12,051 bases of DNA from Myxococcales bacterium (GTDB lineage: Bacteria > Myxococcota > Polyangia > Polyangiales > Polyangiaceae). The notes below the pieces were generated by a model. The model did no database searches. It saw only the letters and a program-made list of their open reading frames with translations, and had not been told where the DNA came from. Where the stretch lies: assembly GCA_020430865.1 (NCBI GenBank), contig JAGQIY010000688.1, forward strand, positions 1-12,051. The letters run 5' to 3'. Made by a program: the position numbers and the translations under genes. Below are positions 1-6,814 of the stretch, one piece after another (positions within the stretch are counted from its first letter, which is position 1; the number at the start of each line of letters is the position of its first letter).

Positions 1-1495
1 CCACGCCCAGGTAGCGTCCCCCCTGGCGGACTGGGCCGAGCATCACCGCCTCGGGAACGAGGCCGAGGAGCTGCCAGTGTTCACCGAGGCCCGGCGGATT
101 GTCCTTCGAGAAGCGCACCGAGCGCGGCGCCCGCAAGACATCACGGAACAGCTCGTCGCTGTCGGGAGTGGCGTGCATCAACACCTGGTCGGCACTGTCG
201 CCACGAGCTCGGACCACCACGAAGCGGCGGGTGTTGATGTCGAAGACGTGGACCACGGTCGCCTCCGCCGGCAGCGTCTTGGCCAGCACATCGAGCATGA
301 AGTCCGCGCCGGTCATGATGTCCGGCATGAAGTGCAGGTCGTGCATCGTCTCGAACAGCTCGCTGATCAGGTCGTCCTTCCCCTCTCGGCGCCGTGTCAC
401 GACCTTCTGGGAGGGCGTGTCCGGGTGAGTGGTCGTGCTCTCCCCTCGCTTCTTCTTCTTCTTCTTTCCCTTGGACGCGGGGCCCTTCTCGCCCTTGGCG
501 GCTGGCGCTTCCGCCCCGGCGGTTGCCGGGTGCGCGACGGCATTGGGCTGCGCGCTCGCGGCGGAGCGAGACGAGACCGGCGGCTCCTCGCTGACCTCGA
601 TGGGGTCCGACGCCTCCACCGCCTCGTTGGCCAACGCCGCAGCCACGGTGGGATCGCTCATCGACACCGGCGCGGCGTCGATCCCCGGGCCGCTATACGG
701 AGGAAGCGACTCGGGCGGAGCGTCGCTGGGCGGCGCCACGCTGATCGGCGCCTCATCAGTGCCTCGCGGAAATGAGAGAACGGCATCGCCTCGCCAGTCC
801 TTCCACGCGAGCGTCACCAGAGGCTTGTTCGCTGGACGCTTCTCGAAGACGTGGTCGAACACCGCCAGCTGGACGAACTTGCCTGGAGGACGACCGTCGA
901 GAGAACTCTTGACCTCACGGAAACGTTCCTGGATGAGGCGTTCGGCGTCCGCGCGCGTGGTGCCGGGCTTCACCGCGTAGGCGAACTCCCGGTAGCTGAT
1001 CGGGGTGCGCTCCGACGGATCTTCGGAGCGCTTCCGCACCACGTGAAAATCGACGCTCCCGGCTTTCGCGCTGGCCGGCTCGGTCTTCGCTGGCTCGGTC
1101 TTCGCTGGCTCGGTCTTCGCTGGCTCGGTCTTCGCCGGCTTGGCTTCGACGGGCCCTCCCTCGGTAGCGGTCGGCTCGGGCGCGAGCTTGGGAGCTGGCT
1201 TCTCCGACGGCTTGGGTCCCTGCTTGGCTTCGGCGGCCGGGCTCGAGTTGCCGTTGAGGGGTGTCAGCTCAGCGTCATCCGGCGCCTTCGCAACCGTGTA
1301 GCGGGTCTTGGTTGCCGGGTCGACGGCTCGATAGCCGTTGTCCAAGAGCTCGATCGCGAACTTGGACAGGGGGCCGATGTCCCCGAGCGACTTCCGTGTC
1401 TCCTGCAGCGCGGCTTGCCACTGCTTGGCCTCGACACAGTACCGACTTGACTTGCTGACATCGCCCGTCGGCGAGACCTCTACGAACCAACGCAT
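1..1495 (-). CDS. GAF-domain protein with two unnamed N-terminal regions, 3' end outside window
   Basis: The frame is open from the ATG at 1495-1493 to the left edge: 498 codons and no stop. It starts MRWFVEVSPTGD. Residues 1-72 form a compact region rich in aromatic and charged residues. Residues 75-146 are a Pro/Ala/Lys/Glu linker with four exact PAKTE repeats (120-139). Residues 147-245 form a second folded-looking region containing ISYREFAYAV and LAVFDHVFEK and ending in LAWKDWRGDAVLSFP. A low-complexity stretch with six lysines (344-349) follows. From about 374 to the edge the pattern fits a GAF sensor domain (helix, then VVHVFDINTRRFVVVRARG, then a helix and the MLGPVRQGGRYLGV strand pair). 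GAF domains bind small ligands or mediate dimerisation, but no ligand can be named here and any output domain would lie outside the window. No transmembrane segment is visible, so it is probably cytoplasmic. No Shine-Dalgarno sequence precedes the start. The GAF call is fairly secure; the other regions are unrecognised. Confidence 0.85.
   Translation of the reverse strand, partial: MRWFVEVSPTGDVSKSSRYCVEAKQWQAALQETRKSLGDIGPLSKFAIELLDNGYRAVDPATKTRYTVAKAPDDAELTPLNGNSSPAAEAKQGPKPSEKPAPKLAPEPTATEGGPVEAKPAKTEPAKTEPAKTEPAKTEPASAKAGSVDFHVVRKRSEDPSERTPISYREFAYAVKPGTTRADAERLIQERFREVKSSLDGRPPGKFVQLAVFDHVFEKRPANKPLVTLAWKDWRGDAVLSFPRGTDEAPISVAPPSDAPPESLPPYSGPGIDAAPVSMSDPTVAAALANEAVEASDPIEVSEEPPVSSRSAASAQPNAVAHPATAGAEAPAAKGEKGPASKGKKKKKKRGESTTTHPDTPSQKVVTRRREGKDDLISELFETMHDLHFMPDIMTGADFMLDVLAKTLPAEATVVHVFDINTRRFVVVRARGDSADQVLMHATPDSDELFRDVLRAPRSVRFSKDNPPGLGEHWQLLGLVPEAVMLGPVRQGGRYLGV
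1077..1136 (-). repeat. 15-bp tandem repeat, four copies, encoding PAKTE
   Basis: On the plus strand the unit is ggctcggtcttcgct. It occurs at 1077-1091, 1092-1106 and 1107-1121, and again at 1122-1136 with one change in the last base. A diverged fifth unit follows at 1137-1151. The unit length is a multiple of three, so copy-number change would keep the GAF protein in frame and lengthen or shorten its linker by five residues per unit. Confidence 0.95.
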
Positions 1496-1508
1496 CGATT
1501 GTTCTCGG

Positions 1509-1530
1509 TTCGCGCCTGCGAGGGCGCGAA
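1509..1530. other. Perfect 8-bp hairpin beside the GAF gene start
   Basis: TTCGCGCC at 1509-1516 and GGCGCGAA at 1523-1530 are exact reverse complements separated by six bases. In the leftward transcript this hairpin would end 13 bases before the ATG at 1495, covering the place where a Shine-Dalgarno sequence would sit. None is visible there. It could affect translation initiation or be a dyad for a DNA-binding protein. Confidence 0.6.
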
Positions 1531-1577
1531 TGACTCTCCACTTCCATCGAGGGCAAGAACCCCCCCAGTCCCGGAGT

Positions 1578-1611
1578 GGCGCTCGTAGTAGAGCGCCTCA
1601 CCCGCGCTCTA
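1578..1611. other. Two overlapping, mutually exclusive hairpins
   Basis: GGCGCTC (1578-1584) can pair with GAGCGCC (1591-1597) over a six-base loop. The middle arm, read as TAGAGCGC (1589-1596), can instead pair with GCGCTCTA (1604-1611) over a seven-base loop. Both stems are perfect (7 and 8 bp) and share the middle arm, so only one can form in a given RNA. It may be an RNA switch element or simply three copies of a half-site. Confidence 0.5.
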
Positions 1612-1661
1612 GCAAGCCCCATCCACGCGCGCGAACCTGCCCCCAAGACCTGGTTCGACGC

Positions 1662-1712
1662 AGGAAAAATCCAGGCTGGTCCCGCCCGAAACTGCCAGCA
1701 CTGGATTGTTTC
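1662..1712. terminator. Terminator-like hairpin with T-rich flanks in both directions
   Basis: ATCCAGGCTGG (1669-1679) pairs with CCAGC (1695-1699) and CTGGAT (1701-1706), leaving one bulged A at 1700 and a 15-base loop. Rightward, the stem is followed by TGTTT. Leftward, the base of the stem runs straight into five T residues (complement of the A-run 1665-1669). This resembles a Rho-independent terminator in either direction, better leftward. No known gene ends here, because both flanking genes are transcribed away from it. It could therefore end a small RNA or act as an attenuator in a long leftward leader. Confidence 0.4.
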
Positions 1713-1832
1713 AACTTGCCGCGCCCCCGTCTCACGGCTGAAACCAAACGCTCTGCTGCGCTCCAGCCGCCTGTTCAGTATCGCGCTTCCCCCGCGAGCG
1801 TCGGCGGCGTGGGGTCGTCTCGATTCGTCTGG

Positions 1833-1844
1833 CGAGCATGCTCG
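1833..1844. promoter_or_regulatory. 12-bp perfect palindrome upstream of the first glycosyltransferase gene
   Basis: CGAGCATGCTCG is its own reverse complement and directly abuts TGTTACACC, the best though weak -10-like sequence for the gene at 1897. The position would suit an operator. I do not recognise it as the site of a specific regulator. Confidence 0.3.
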
Positions 1845-1896
1845 TGTTACACCGCGCCCCCCTGAAACCGCTCACCTGGGCGAAACGACGCACACG

Positions 1897-4137
1897 ATGA
1901 CCTGGTGGGACCGCCTCAGCCTGATACGCAAAGACCTGTTCGTCACTGGTCTCTCGCGCGGGAGCGCAGCGGAAGTCGCCTCCAGTAGCTGGCGAAGCCG
2001 CTTGGAGTCCTGGCTCTATGCAGCCTTCGCAGGCCTAGCCATCCTGTACGTCGCCGATCTGTTCTTCGGCGCACTGCGGCTGCAGCTTGGCTACGCGCAG
2101 AGCTATTCGAGCGGCGAGCTATTGACCCCGACGGGGATCTGGTCGGCTCCCCTCGACGACGTCTTCATCCACTTCGACTTCGCCCGCGCCACCGCCCGGG
2201 GCTATCCCTTCCAGTGGTCCGAGGGCAACGGCTACTCGAGCGGCGGCACCAGCCTGCTGTATCCGTTCGTACTCGCGTTCGGCTACTGGATCGGGTTTCG
2301 CTCCCTCAGCCTGATGCTGTGGGCGTCGATCGTCGCCTGCGTCAGCTGCCTGGGCTTCCTGCTCGCTGCGCGGCGCCTGTTCAGCGGTCTACCCAAGTGG
2401 ACTGCGTGGCTCGCCCCCCCTGCGTTCCTGTGCGTCGGGGCCCTCGATTGGTCGCTGTTCAGCGGGATGGAAGTCGCGCTGTTTCTCGGCCTGTGGGGCG
2501 CCGCGCTGGTGGCCTGGGACGACTTGATGCGAGCCCCCGAGCTTTACCCCACGGCAACAAGAATGTGGCCAGGCGCCGCGCGCTTGGGTCTGTGTGGAGC
2601 GTTGCTGGTGGCGACACGACCCGAGTCGGCGCTGATCGTCGCGCTGTTCGGCTGCAGCGCTGCCTACGCCGTGCTGAGGCGCCGAGGTGCAAGGAGCGGT
2701 CTCGCGGCGCTGATCTGGTGTGGCGTGCCGGCCTTCTCGGTGCTGCTGGCCCACGCCGTGGCCAACAAGCTCCTCACCGGCAACAGCACCGCCGCCGGAG
2801 CGCTCGTCAAGCTCGAGATGTACCACCCCCATCTCAGCCGCCAGCAGGTCTGGGACGCCTGGGTCTTCCACACCAAGTACCAGGTGCTCCGAATCACCCA
2901 CTACCACCTCTCGGAGCAACCCGGTTGGGGCTGGATCTTGTGGGGGTTAGGTGCGCTTGCTCTGGTGCCGGCACGGACTCGAAGGTACGCGATCCTGCTG
3001 TGGCTCAGCGCGGCCTCCTGGGTGCTGATCGTCGCGTTGAACGGTCAGGTCCGCTGGCAGAACGAGCGCTACACGATGCCCGCGCTGGCCTGGCTGCTGA
3101 TGCTCGCAGCGCTTGGACTCGGCGGCCTGCTCTCGATTCGCCCAGCGCGCGCCAGCCGAGGCTTCAGACTGCACCTGCTCCAGGCTGCCTTCGGTATCCT
3201 CGCGGCAACGCTCTTCATCGTCAACCAGCTCCCACGCTTCCGTGAACAGGTCTGGTTCTTCGCGAGGGCGTCGCGCAACATCCGCGATCAACACCTGACG
3301 GCTGGAACGCTCCTGAAGCAGCTCGGCCCGCGCCGCGTGTTGGTGGGCGACGCCGGAGCGTTGACCTATCGCTCGGACTTGCCCGGGCTGGACATCATCG
3401 GGCTCGGTGGCTACCACGACCTCCCCTTCGCCCGCGCCAGCCAGTGGGGGGTCCCCGCTGCGCTGGAGCTGATCGAACGCATGCCAGCGGAGGACCGTCC
3501 CAACGCGATGGCCATCTACCCCAGCTGGTGGGGGACGCTGCCCCTGTGGTTCGGCGACGCGCTGGCACACATCCCGGTTCGCGGAAACGTGATCTGCGGA
3601 GGCGCGGACAAGGTGATCTACCGGGCCAACTGGCAGAGCTTCGAAGGCAGCGGCCAGCCCTTCGTCTTGGGAGCGGACGAGACGATCAGCGACGAGCTCG
3701 ACCTGGCGGATCTGGTGAGCGAAAGACAGCACCGGTTCGCGATCCAGGGCGCCCTGGGCTTCGTCACCATGAAGCTCTTGCCCAACCCGAACGACCCCGA
3801 TCGCGATCTCTGGGATGCGGGACGCATCGTTCCCCAGGGATCCGAGACCTCGTTCGTGTTGCGCGCCAGGCCCGAGCAACCCGCTCGACTCGTGGTGCGA
3901 GCCGCTCAGGCGACGCGCTCGACGCTCGAGGTTTTTGCCGGCACCGTTTCCCTGGGGACCATGAGTCTGGAACCCAGCGACGGTTGGCGAGAAGTGAGCC
4001 TGGACGTCCCGGCCAGCGTGCTCGGCCCAGAGGTGAGCTTTCGGCTCAAGCAGCTCGAGGGCGAACGCATCCTGTACCACGTGTGGCTGCTCCAGGGCGG
4101 CGCCTCACAGCGCAAACGCTCACTCGTCGAGCCTTGA
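1897..4137 (+). CDS. GT-C-fold integral membrane glycosyltransferase (ArnT/GT39-like)
   Basis: The 746-residue protein is predicted to transfer a sugar from a polyprenyl-phosphate donor on the periplasmic face of the inner membrane; acceptor and sugar are unknown. About ten to twelve hydrophobic helices lie between residues 38 and 444. The first periplasmic loop carries the acidic GT-C motif D87-D88-V-F-I, followed by ARGYPFQWSEGNGYSSGGTS, in the style of related actinobacterial and proteobacterial enzymes. SGME (189-192), NERYTMP (389-395) and GDAGALTY (484-491) followed by LPGLDIIGLGG are other family-like landmarks. Residues 455-746 are soluble; the last 80 or so look like a beta-sandwich. 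I chose the ATG at 1897 because the 107 in-frame codons upstream look non-coding and the hydrophobic pattern begins soon after it. There is no clear Shine-Dalgarno sequence. The next gene follows after 20 bases and is the same type, suggesting a two-gene operon. The fold class is well supported; the substrate is not. Confidence 0.85.
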   Translation: MTWWDRLSLIRKDLFVTGLSRGSAAEVASSSWRSRLESWLYAAFAGLAILYVADLFFGALRLQLGYAQSYSSGELLTPTGIWSAPLDDVFIHFDFARATARGYPFQWSEGNGYSSGGTSLLYPFVLAFGYWIGFRSLSLMLWASIVACVSCLGFLLAARRLFSGLPKWTAWLAPPAFLCVGALDWSLFSGMEVALFLGLWGAALVAWDDLMRAPELYPTATRMWPGAARLGLCGALLVATRPESALIVALFGCSAAYAVLRRRGARSGLAALIWCGVPAFSVLLAHAVANKLLTGNSTAAGALVKLEMYHPHLSRQQVWDAWVFHTKYQVLRITHYHLSEQPGWGWILWGLGALALVPARTRRYAILLWLSAASWVLIVALNGQVRWQNERYTMPALAWLLMLAALGLGGLLSIRPARASRGFRLHLLQAAFGILAATLFIVNQLPRFREQVWFFARASRNIRDQHLTAGTLLKQLGPRRVLVGDAGALTYRSDLPGLDIIGLGGYHDLPFARASQWGVPAALELIERMPAEDRPNAMAIYPSWWGTLPLWFGDALAHIPVRGNVICGGADKVIYRANWQSFEGSGQPFVLGADETISDELDLADLVSERQHRFAIQGALGFVTMKLLPNPNDPDRDLWDAGRIVPQGSETSFVLRARPEQPARLVVRAAQATRSTLEVFAGTVSLGTMSLEPSDGWREVSLDVPASVLGPEVSFRLKQLEGERILYHVWLLQGGASQRKRSLVEP

Positions 4138-4145
4138 TCCCGGAC

Positions 4146-4151
4146 TAGGCT
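4146..4151 (+). promoter_or_regulatory. Possible -10 element (TAGGCT) for a leaderless transcript
   Basis: TAGGCT fits the TANNNT pattern and ends six bases before the GTG at 4158, the distance expected if transcription begins at or next to the start codon. No good -35 hexamer is seen at the right spacing, so the gene may instead be read only as part of the upstream transcript. Confidence 0.3.
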
Positions 4152-4157
4152 ATCGCC

Positions 4158-6272
4158 GTGCAGGGCCTCACCACACCCCTCGGCAGGTTCGGCGCACCGC
4201 CAGACGCCGTCGCCTGGGCCACGCTTGGCGCGGGGGTGGCGCTTGCGCTGCTTGCGCTGCGACCGCGCCCAGCGGCGGAGTTCCTGCTGCGTCGACCGCG
4301 CGCGGTTCTCTGGGGATTGGCGCTGACGTCCTTCGTGCTCTCGGCGGGCTACGTGGAGTTCTACCTGCGCGGTGGTCCACGCATCATCGACGCCACCAGC
4401 TACTGGCTGGAGGCGCGGAGCTTCGCAGCGGGGCACTTCGACTTCGCCGTCCCGAGCGTGGAGGCAAGCTTCTCCGGGCGCTTCCTGTTGCCCACCGCGC
4501 CGCTGCGTCAGGCGGTCATATTTCCTCCAGGATATCCGCTGGCGCTCGCGGCGTTCCAGGCCTCGAGCGCCCCCATGTGGCTCGGACCAGTCCTCGCAGC
4601 GTTGCTGACCACGCTCACCTTCGCCTGCGCTGCGCGACTCTTTCCATCGGATCGACGCGTGGCGTGCTGGGCAGCGCTGCTCTCCACGCTCTCTGCGACG
4701 CTGCGCTATCACACCGCGGACACCATGAGCCACGGCCTGTGCGCCGTGCTGTGGCTCGGCGCGGTCTACTTCGCACTTCGCGCTTGGGCATCCAGCTCCG
4801 GTCGTTCGAGCACTAGCTGGATGCTCGGGGCCGGACTGTGCCTGGGGTGGCTCCTGGCCACTCGCCCCTTCACCGCGATCGCCGCAGCCTTCAGCCTCTT
4901 GCTGCTGCGACGGACGACTGCGACCGCGGGCGTCGCCGCACGCTGGCCGCTGTGGATCGCAGCCGGTGCGTTGCCCGGCGTTGGCCTCTGGCTGTGGCAC
5001 CAGGCCGCCACGTCGGGCTCGCTGTTCGGCTCCTCTCAGCTCGCTTACTACGCGCTGGCCGACGGTCCCCCAGGCTGCTTCGGCTACGGTCTCGGCGCCC
5101 GCGGCTGTGTCTTCGAGCACGGTGACTTCATCCAGAGTCAGATGCCCAACGGCTTCGGCTTCGTCCAGATGCTCGCCACGACCGGCCGCCGGCTCAAGGC
5201 ACACCTGACCGACGCTGCGAACCTGGAGTGCTTCGCGTTGGCCGTTCCGTGGTTGGTGTATCGGGGGAGGCGCTCCAGCGTCACGCATTTCCTTGCGGGA
5301 TCTCTGTTGCTCCAGGTCCTGCTCTACGCCCCGTTCTACTTCGACGGCAACTACCCCGGAGGCGGCGCCCGCTTCTACGTCGATGCGCTGCCATTCGAAC
5401 ACTTGCTACTGGCCTCGGCTATCGCCAACTGGAGGTTTCGACGCTGGGTACCAAGCCTCGGCCTGATCGGCTTCGCGCTGCACGCGGCCTATGATCATCA
5501 CGCGCTGATGAAGCGAGAAGGCGGTCAGCCGATGTTCCCACCGAGCGCCGAGGTGCGGCGCCACGTCGGGGGTGACGACCGCGCCCAGGTGATCTTCGTG
5601 GATACGGATCATGGCTTCAACCTGGGCTTCGATCCCGGGGCCTTTCGGGCGTGGAGCGCCGGTCAGAGGCATCAGCTGATCGTCGCTCGGCGCAGCTACG
5701 ACAGCCGAGAAGCGCTGCTGCTCGAGGCGTTGGACGCTCGAGGCTGGTTCTACGATTTTGATCCTCACGGAAATTCTCCGCCTACCTGGAGCGCCTTGTC
5801 CCCTCCCCCCCGGCCCCGGGAGATCCGGCTGGAAGCGGAGTCCGATTGGCCACCACGTGCAGTGAGTGGAGGCTGGGTGCACCCTGACTGGCCCCCAGGC
5901 GCGTGCGTCAGCCAGCGTCGGGGTCTGCGCTTTCGCGCAGATCCCAGGCACTCCGAGCGCATGACGCTGGAGGGCCGGCTCGCCACGACGGTGAAGCTCG
6001 AGTTGGTGGCGTCGAAACCAGGTCGGTACCGCCTGACCACGCGCTGGGCGCGCATGCGAGACGGCGATCCGGGCACCGTGGAGCTTCGCGTTGCGGACGA
6101 CGAGGTGCACACGCCGCTCGCGTTCGAGGCAGGTCAGTGTGTCGAGGTCGCCTTGCCCGAGGTTCGACTGGAGCCACGGGAGGGACCTGGCAGACTGCCC
6201 CGGTCAACTCTGCAAGTATCTGTAACTCAAACAGATTTCGTGCTGGACGTGGTGACCCTGGAGGCTTTGTAG
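4158..6272 (+). CDS. Second GT-C-like integral membrane glycosyltransferase
   Basis: This 704-residue polytopic membrane protein starts at GTG. Two hydrophobic helices (about 17-36 and 48-66) precede a periplasmic loop with I77-D78-A-T-S-Y82, which matches the acidic loop position of GT39-like enzymes. FPPGYPLALA (122-131) is a characteristic stretch of this superfamily. HTADTMSH (185-192) and WLLATRPFTA (231-240) are further landmarks. Roughly ten helices extend to about residue 450. The remainder is soluble, with residues 555-704 strand-rich (REIRLEAES, YRLTTRWARM, TVELRVADDEV), like a carbohydrate-binding jelly roll. The gene lies 20 bases behind another GT-C gene, so the pair probably works on the same envelope glycan or lipid. 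No Shine-Dalgarno sequence precedes the GTG; an upstream TAGGCT may allow leaderless transcription. Enzyme class is likely; donor and acceptor are unknown. It is clearly diverged from its neighbour, not a recent duplicate. Confidence 0.8.
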   Translation: MQGLTTPLGRFGAPPDAVAWATLGAGVALALLALRPRPAAEFLLRRPRAVLWGLALTSFVLSAGYVEFYLRGGPRIIDATSYWLEARSFAAGHFDFAVPSVEASFSGRFLLPTAPLRQAVIFPPGYPLALAAFQASSAPMWLGPVLAALLTTLTFACAARLFPSDRRVACWAALLSTLSATLRYHTADTMSHGLCAVLWLGAVYFALRAWASSSGRSSTSWMLGAGLCLGWLLATRPFTAIAAAFSLLLLRRTTATAGVAARWPLWIAAGALPGVGLWLWHQAATSGSLFGSSQLAYYALADGPPGCFGYGLGARGCVFEHGDFIQSQMPNGFGFVQMLATTGRRLKAHLTDAANLECFALAVPWLVYRGRRSSVTHFLAGSLLLQVLLYAPFYFDGNYPGGGARFYVDALPFEHLLLASAIANWRFRRWVPSLGLIGFALHAAYDHHALMKREGGQPMFPPSAEVRRHVGGDDRAQVIFVDTDHGFNLGFDPGAFRAWSAGQRHQLIVARRSYDSREALLLEALDARGWFYDFDPHGNSPPTWSALSPPPRPREIRLEAESDWPPRAVSGGWVHPDWPPGACVSQRRGLRFRADPRHSERMTLEGRLATTVKLELVASKPGRYRLTTRWARMRDGDPGTVELRVADDEVHTPLAFEAGQCVEVALPEVRLEPREGPGRLPRSTLQVSVTQTDFVLDVVTLEAL

Positions 6273-6279
6273 GAGACTC

Positions 6280-6335
6280 GCACCGAGGGCCCCAGTGGGC
6301 AGGATGCGATGAGGACACTGCCCCCCTGGAGGTGC
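6280..6335 (+). terminator. Long imperfect hairpin after the glycosyltransferase pair
   Basis: GCACC (6280-6284), CCAG (6292-6295) and GGGCAG (6297-6302) pair in nested order with CTGCCC (6318-6323), CTGG (6326-6329) and GGTGC (6331-6335), with small internal loops. It begins seven bases after the TAG of the upstream gene. There is no T-run behind it, so it is not a textbook intrinsic terminator. It could stabilise the 3' end or help termination. Confidence 0.35.
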
Positions 6336-6376
6336 GTTGCCTACCCACCCGAACCAAGCGTGCCCTATTGAAATCG

Positions 6377-6405
6377 TTGACAATTCCCCTGCTGGCGGGG
6401 ACGAT
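6377..6405 (+). promoter_or_regulatory. Candidate sigma-70-type promoter for the IHF/HU gene
   Basis: A perfect -35 TTGACA lies at 6377-6382, and GACGAT at 6400-6405 follows a 17-base spacer as a weak -10. The spacer contains a small GC-rich dyad (CCCC and GGGG flanking seven bases). Transcription would start near 6412, giving a leader of about 40 bases before the ATG at 6455. This indicates that the gene has its own promoter separate from the glycosyltransferases. Confidence 0.5.
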
Positions 6406-6443
6406 TTGCGGTGTCGCGACCGTGCGTACGAGCGGCACGCCAG

Positions 6444-6448
6444 AGGAG
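6444..6448 (+). promoter_or_regulatory. Shine-Dalgarno sequence fixing the IHF/HU start
   Basis: AGGAG lies six bases before the ATG at 6455. It is the best ribosome-binding site in the window, and it excludes the long in-frame upstream extension that overlaps the preceding gene. Confidence 0.8.
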
Positions 6449-6454
6449 TGGGGA

Positions 6455-6814
6455 ATGACCAAGAGTGAGCTCATCGAAGCCATAGCAGCCAGGTCGGAGC
6501 TGACGAAGGCGCGGGCAGAGATGGTCGTCAACTGCGTGTTCGACGCCATGACCCAGGCCCTCCAGCGCGGCGAAGGCATCGAAATCCGCGGCTTCGGCAG
6601 CTTCACGGTGCGTCCCTACAAGCCCTACGACGGGCGCAACCCGCGCACCGGACAGCCAGTTCCCGTGCCCGCGAAGCGCTTGCCATTCTTCAAGGTGGGC
6701 AAGGAGCTGAAGGAGCTGGTCAACGCCAGCCGGGAGCGCGAGCTCGAGGCGCGGCGACAGGCGGGGGAAGCTGGCGAGCTCCCGCTGCGCGACGACTCCG
6801 ACGACGACGATTGA
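6455..6814 (+). CDS. ihfB: IHF-beta-like HU/IHF-family DNA-binding protein with acidic tail
   Basis: This 119-residue nucleoid-associated protein would bind and bend DNA as a dimer. It starts MTKSELIEAIA, almost the same as E. coli IHF-beta. IEIRGFGSF (42-50), the beta-arm tip RNPRTG (61-66) with its DNA-intercalating proline, and FFKVGKELKELV (78-89) are all present and in the normal order. The core ends near residue 91. The rest (92-119) is extra: a charged helix-like piece (RERELEARRQ) and then a very acidic end, DDSDDDD. Family members usually stop at about 90-100 residues. The ATG is preceded by AGGAG and a TTGACA promoter. The IHF-beta label rests on the N-terminus; a homodimeric HU-like protein is possible because no alpha partner is seen here. 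Confidence 0.93.
   Translation: MTKSELIEAIAARSELTKARAEMVVNCVFDAMTQALQRGEGIEIRGFGSFTVRPYKPYDGRNPRTGQPVPVPAKRLPFFKVGKELKELVNASRERELEARRQAGEAGELPLRDDSDDDD

Larger units (their letters stand above)
1496..1896. other. Divergent intergenic region (401 bp) with several inverted repeats
   Basis: This gap lies between the leftward GAF gene and the rightward glycosyltransferase gene, so it should hold both promoters. The plus frame stays open through it, but the translation is rich in Arg, His and Cys with no hydrophobic or domain pattern, so I do not read it as coding. No tRNA or CRISPR pattern is present. It contains inverted repeats at 1509-1530, 1578-1611, 1662-1712 and 1833-1844, listed separately. 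I cannot place a convincing -35/-10 pair for either gene. The closest candidate for the rightward gene is TGT-TACACC at 1845-1853. Confidence 0.7.

Noticed and set aside
77..1450. Several plus-strand open frames at the left end
   Set aside because: They are antisense to the leftward GAF gene. Their products are Arg-rich or built from the repeat region and show no domain.
1648..1668. GGTTCGACG resembling a tRNA T-arm
   Set aside because: The stem is only 4 bp with an unsuitable loop, and no acceptor or anticodon arm can be drawn around it.
1576..1896. In-frame 107-codon upstream extension of the first glycosyltransferase
   Set aside because: The translated stretch is rich in Arg, His and Cys with no hydrophobic or domain pattern, and it runs through the terminator-like hairpin and the palindrome. 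The membrane-protein pattern starts only after the ATG at 1897.
1862..1900. 12-codon leader peptide starting at CTG and overlapping the ATG at 1897
   Set aside because: It needs a rare CTG start with no ribosome-binding site and has no regulatory codon run.
3906..5402. 498-codon open frame on the minus strand across both glycosyltransferase genes
   Set aside because: It is antisense to two genes with clear membrane helices and family motifs. Its product is Arg/Glu/Gly/Gln-rich without domains, as expected from GC-rich third positions.
5903..6454. 184-codon upstream extension of the IHF/HU protein
   Set aside because: It overlaps the second glycosyltransferase in another frame, and AGGAG plus the family N-terminus fix the start at 6455.
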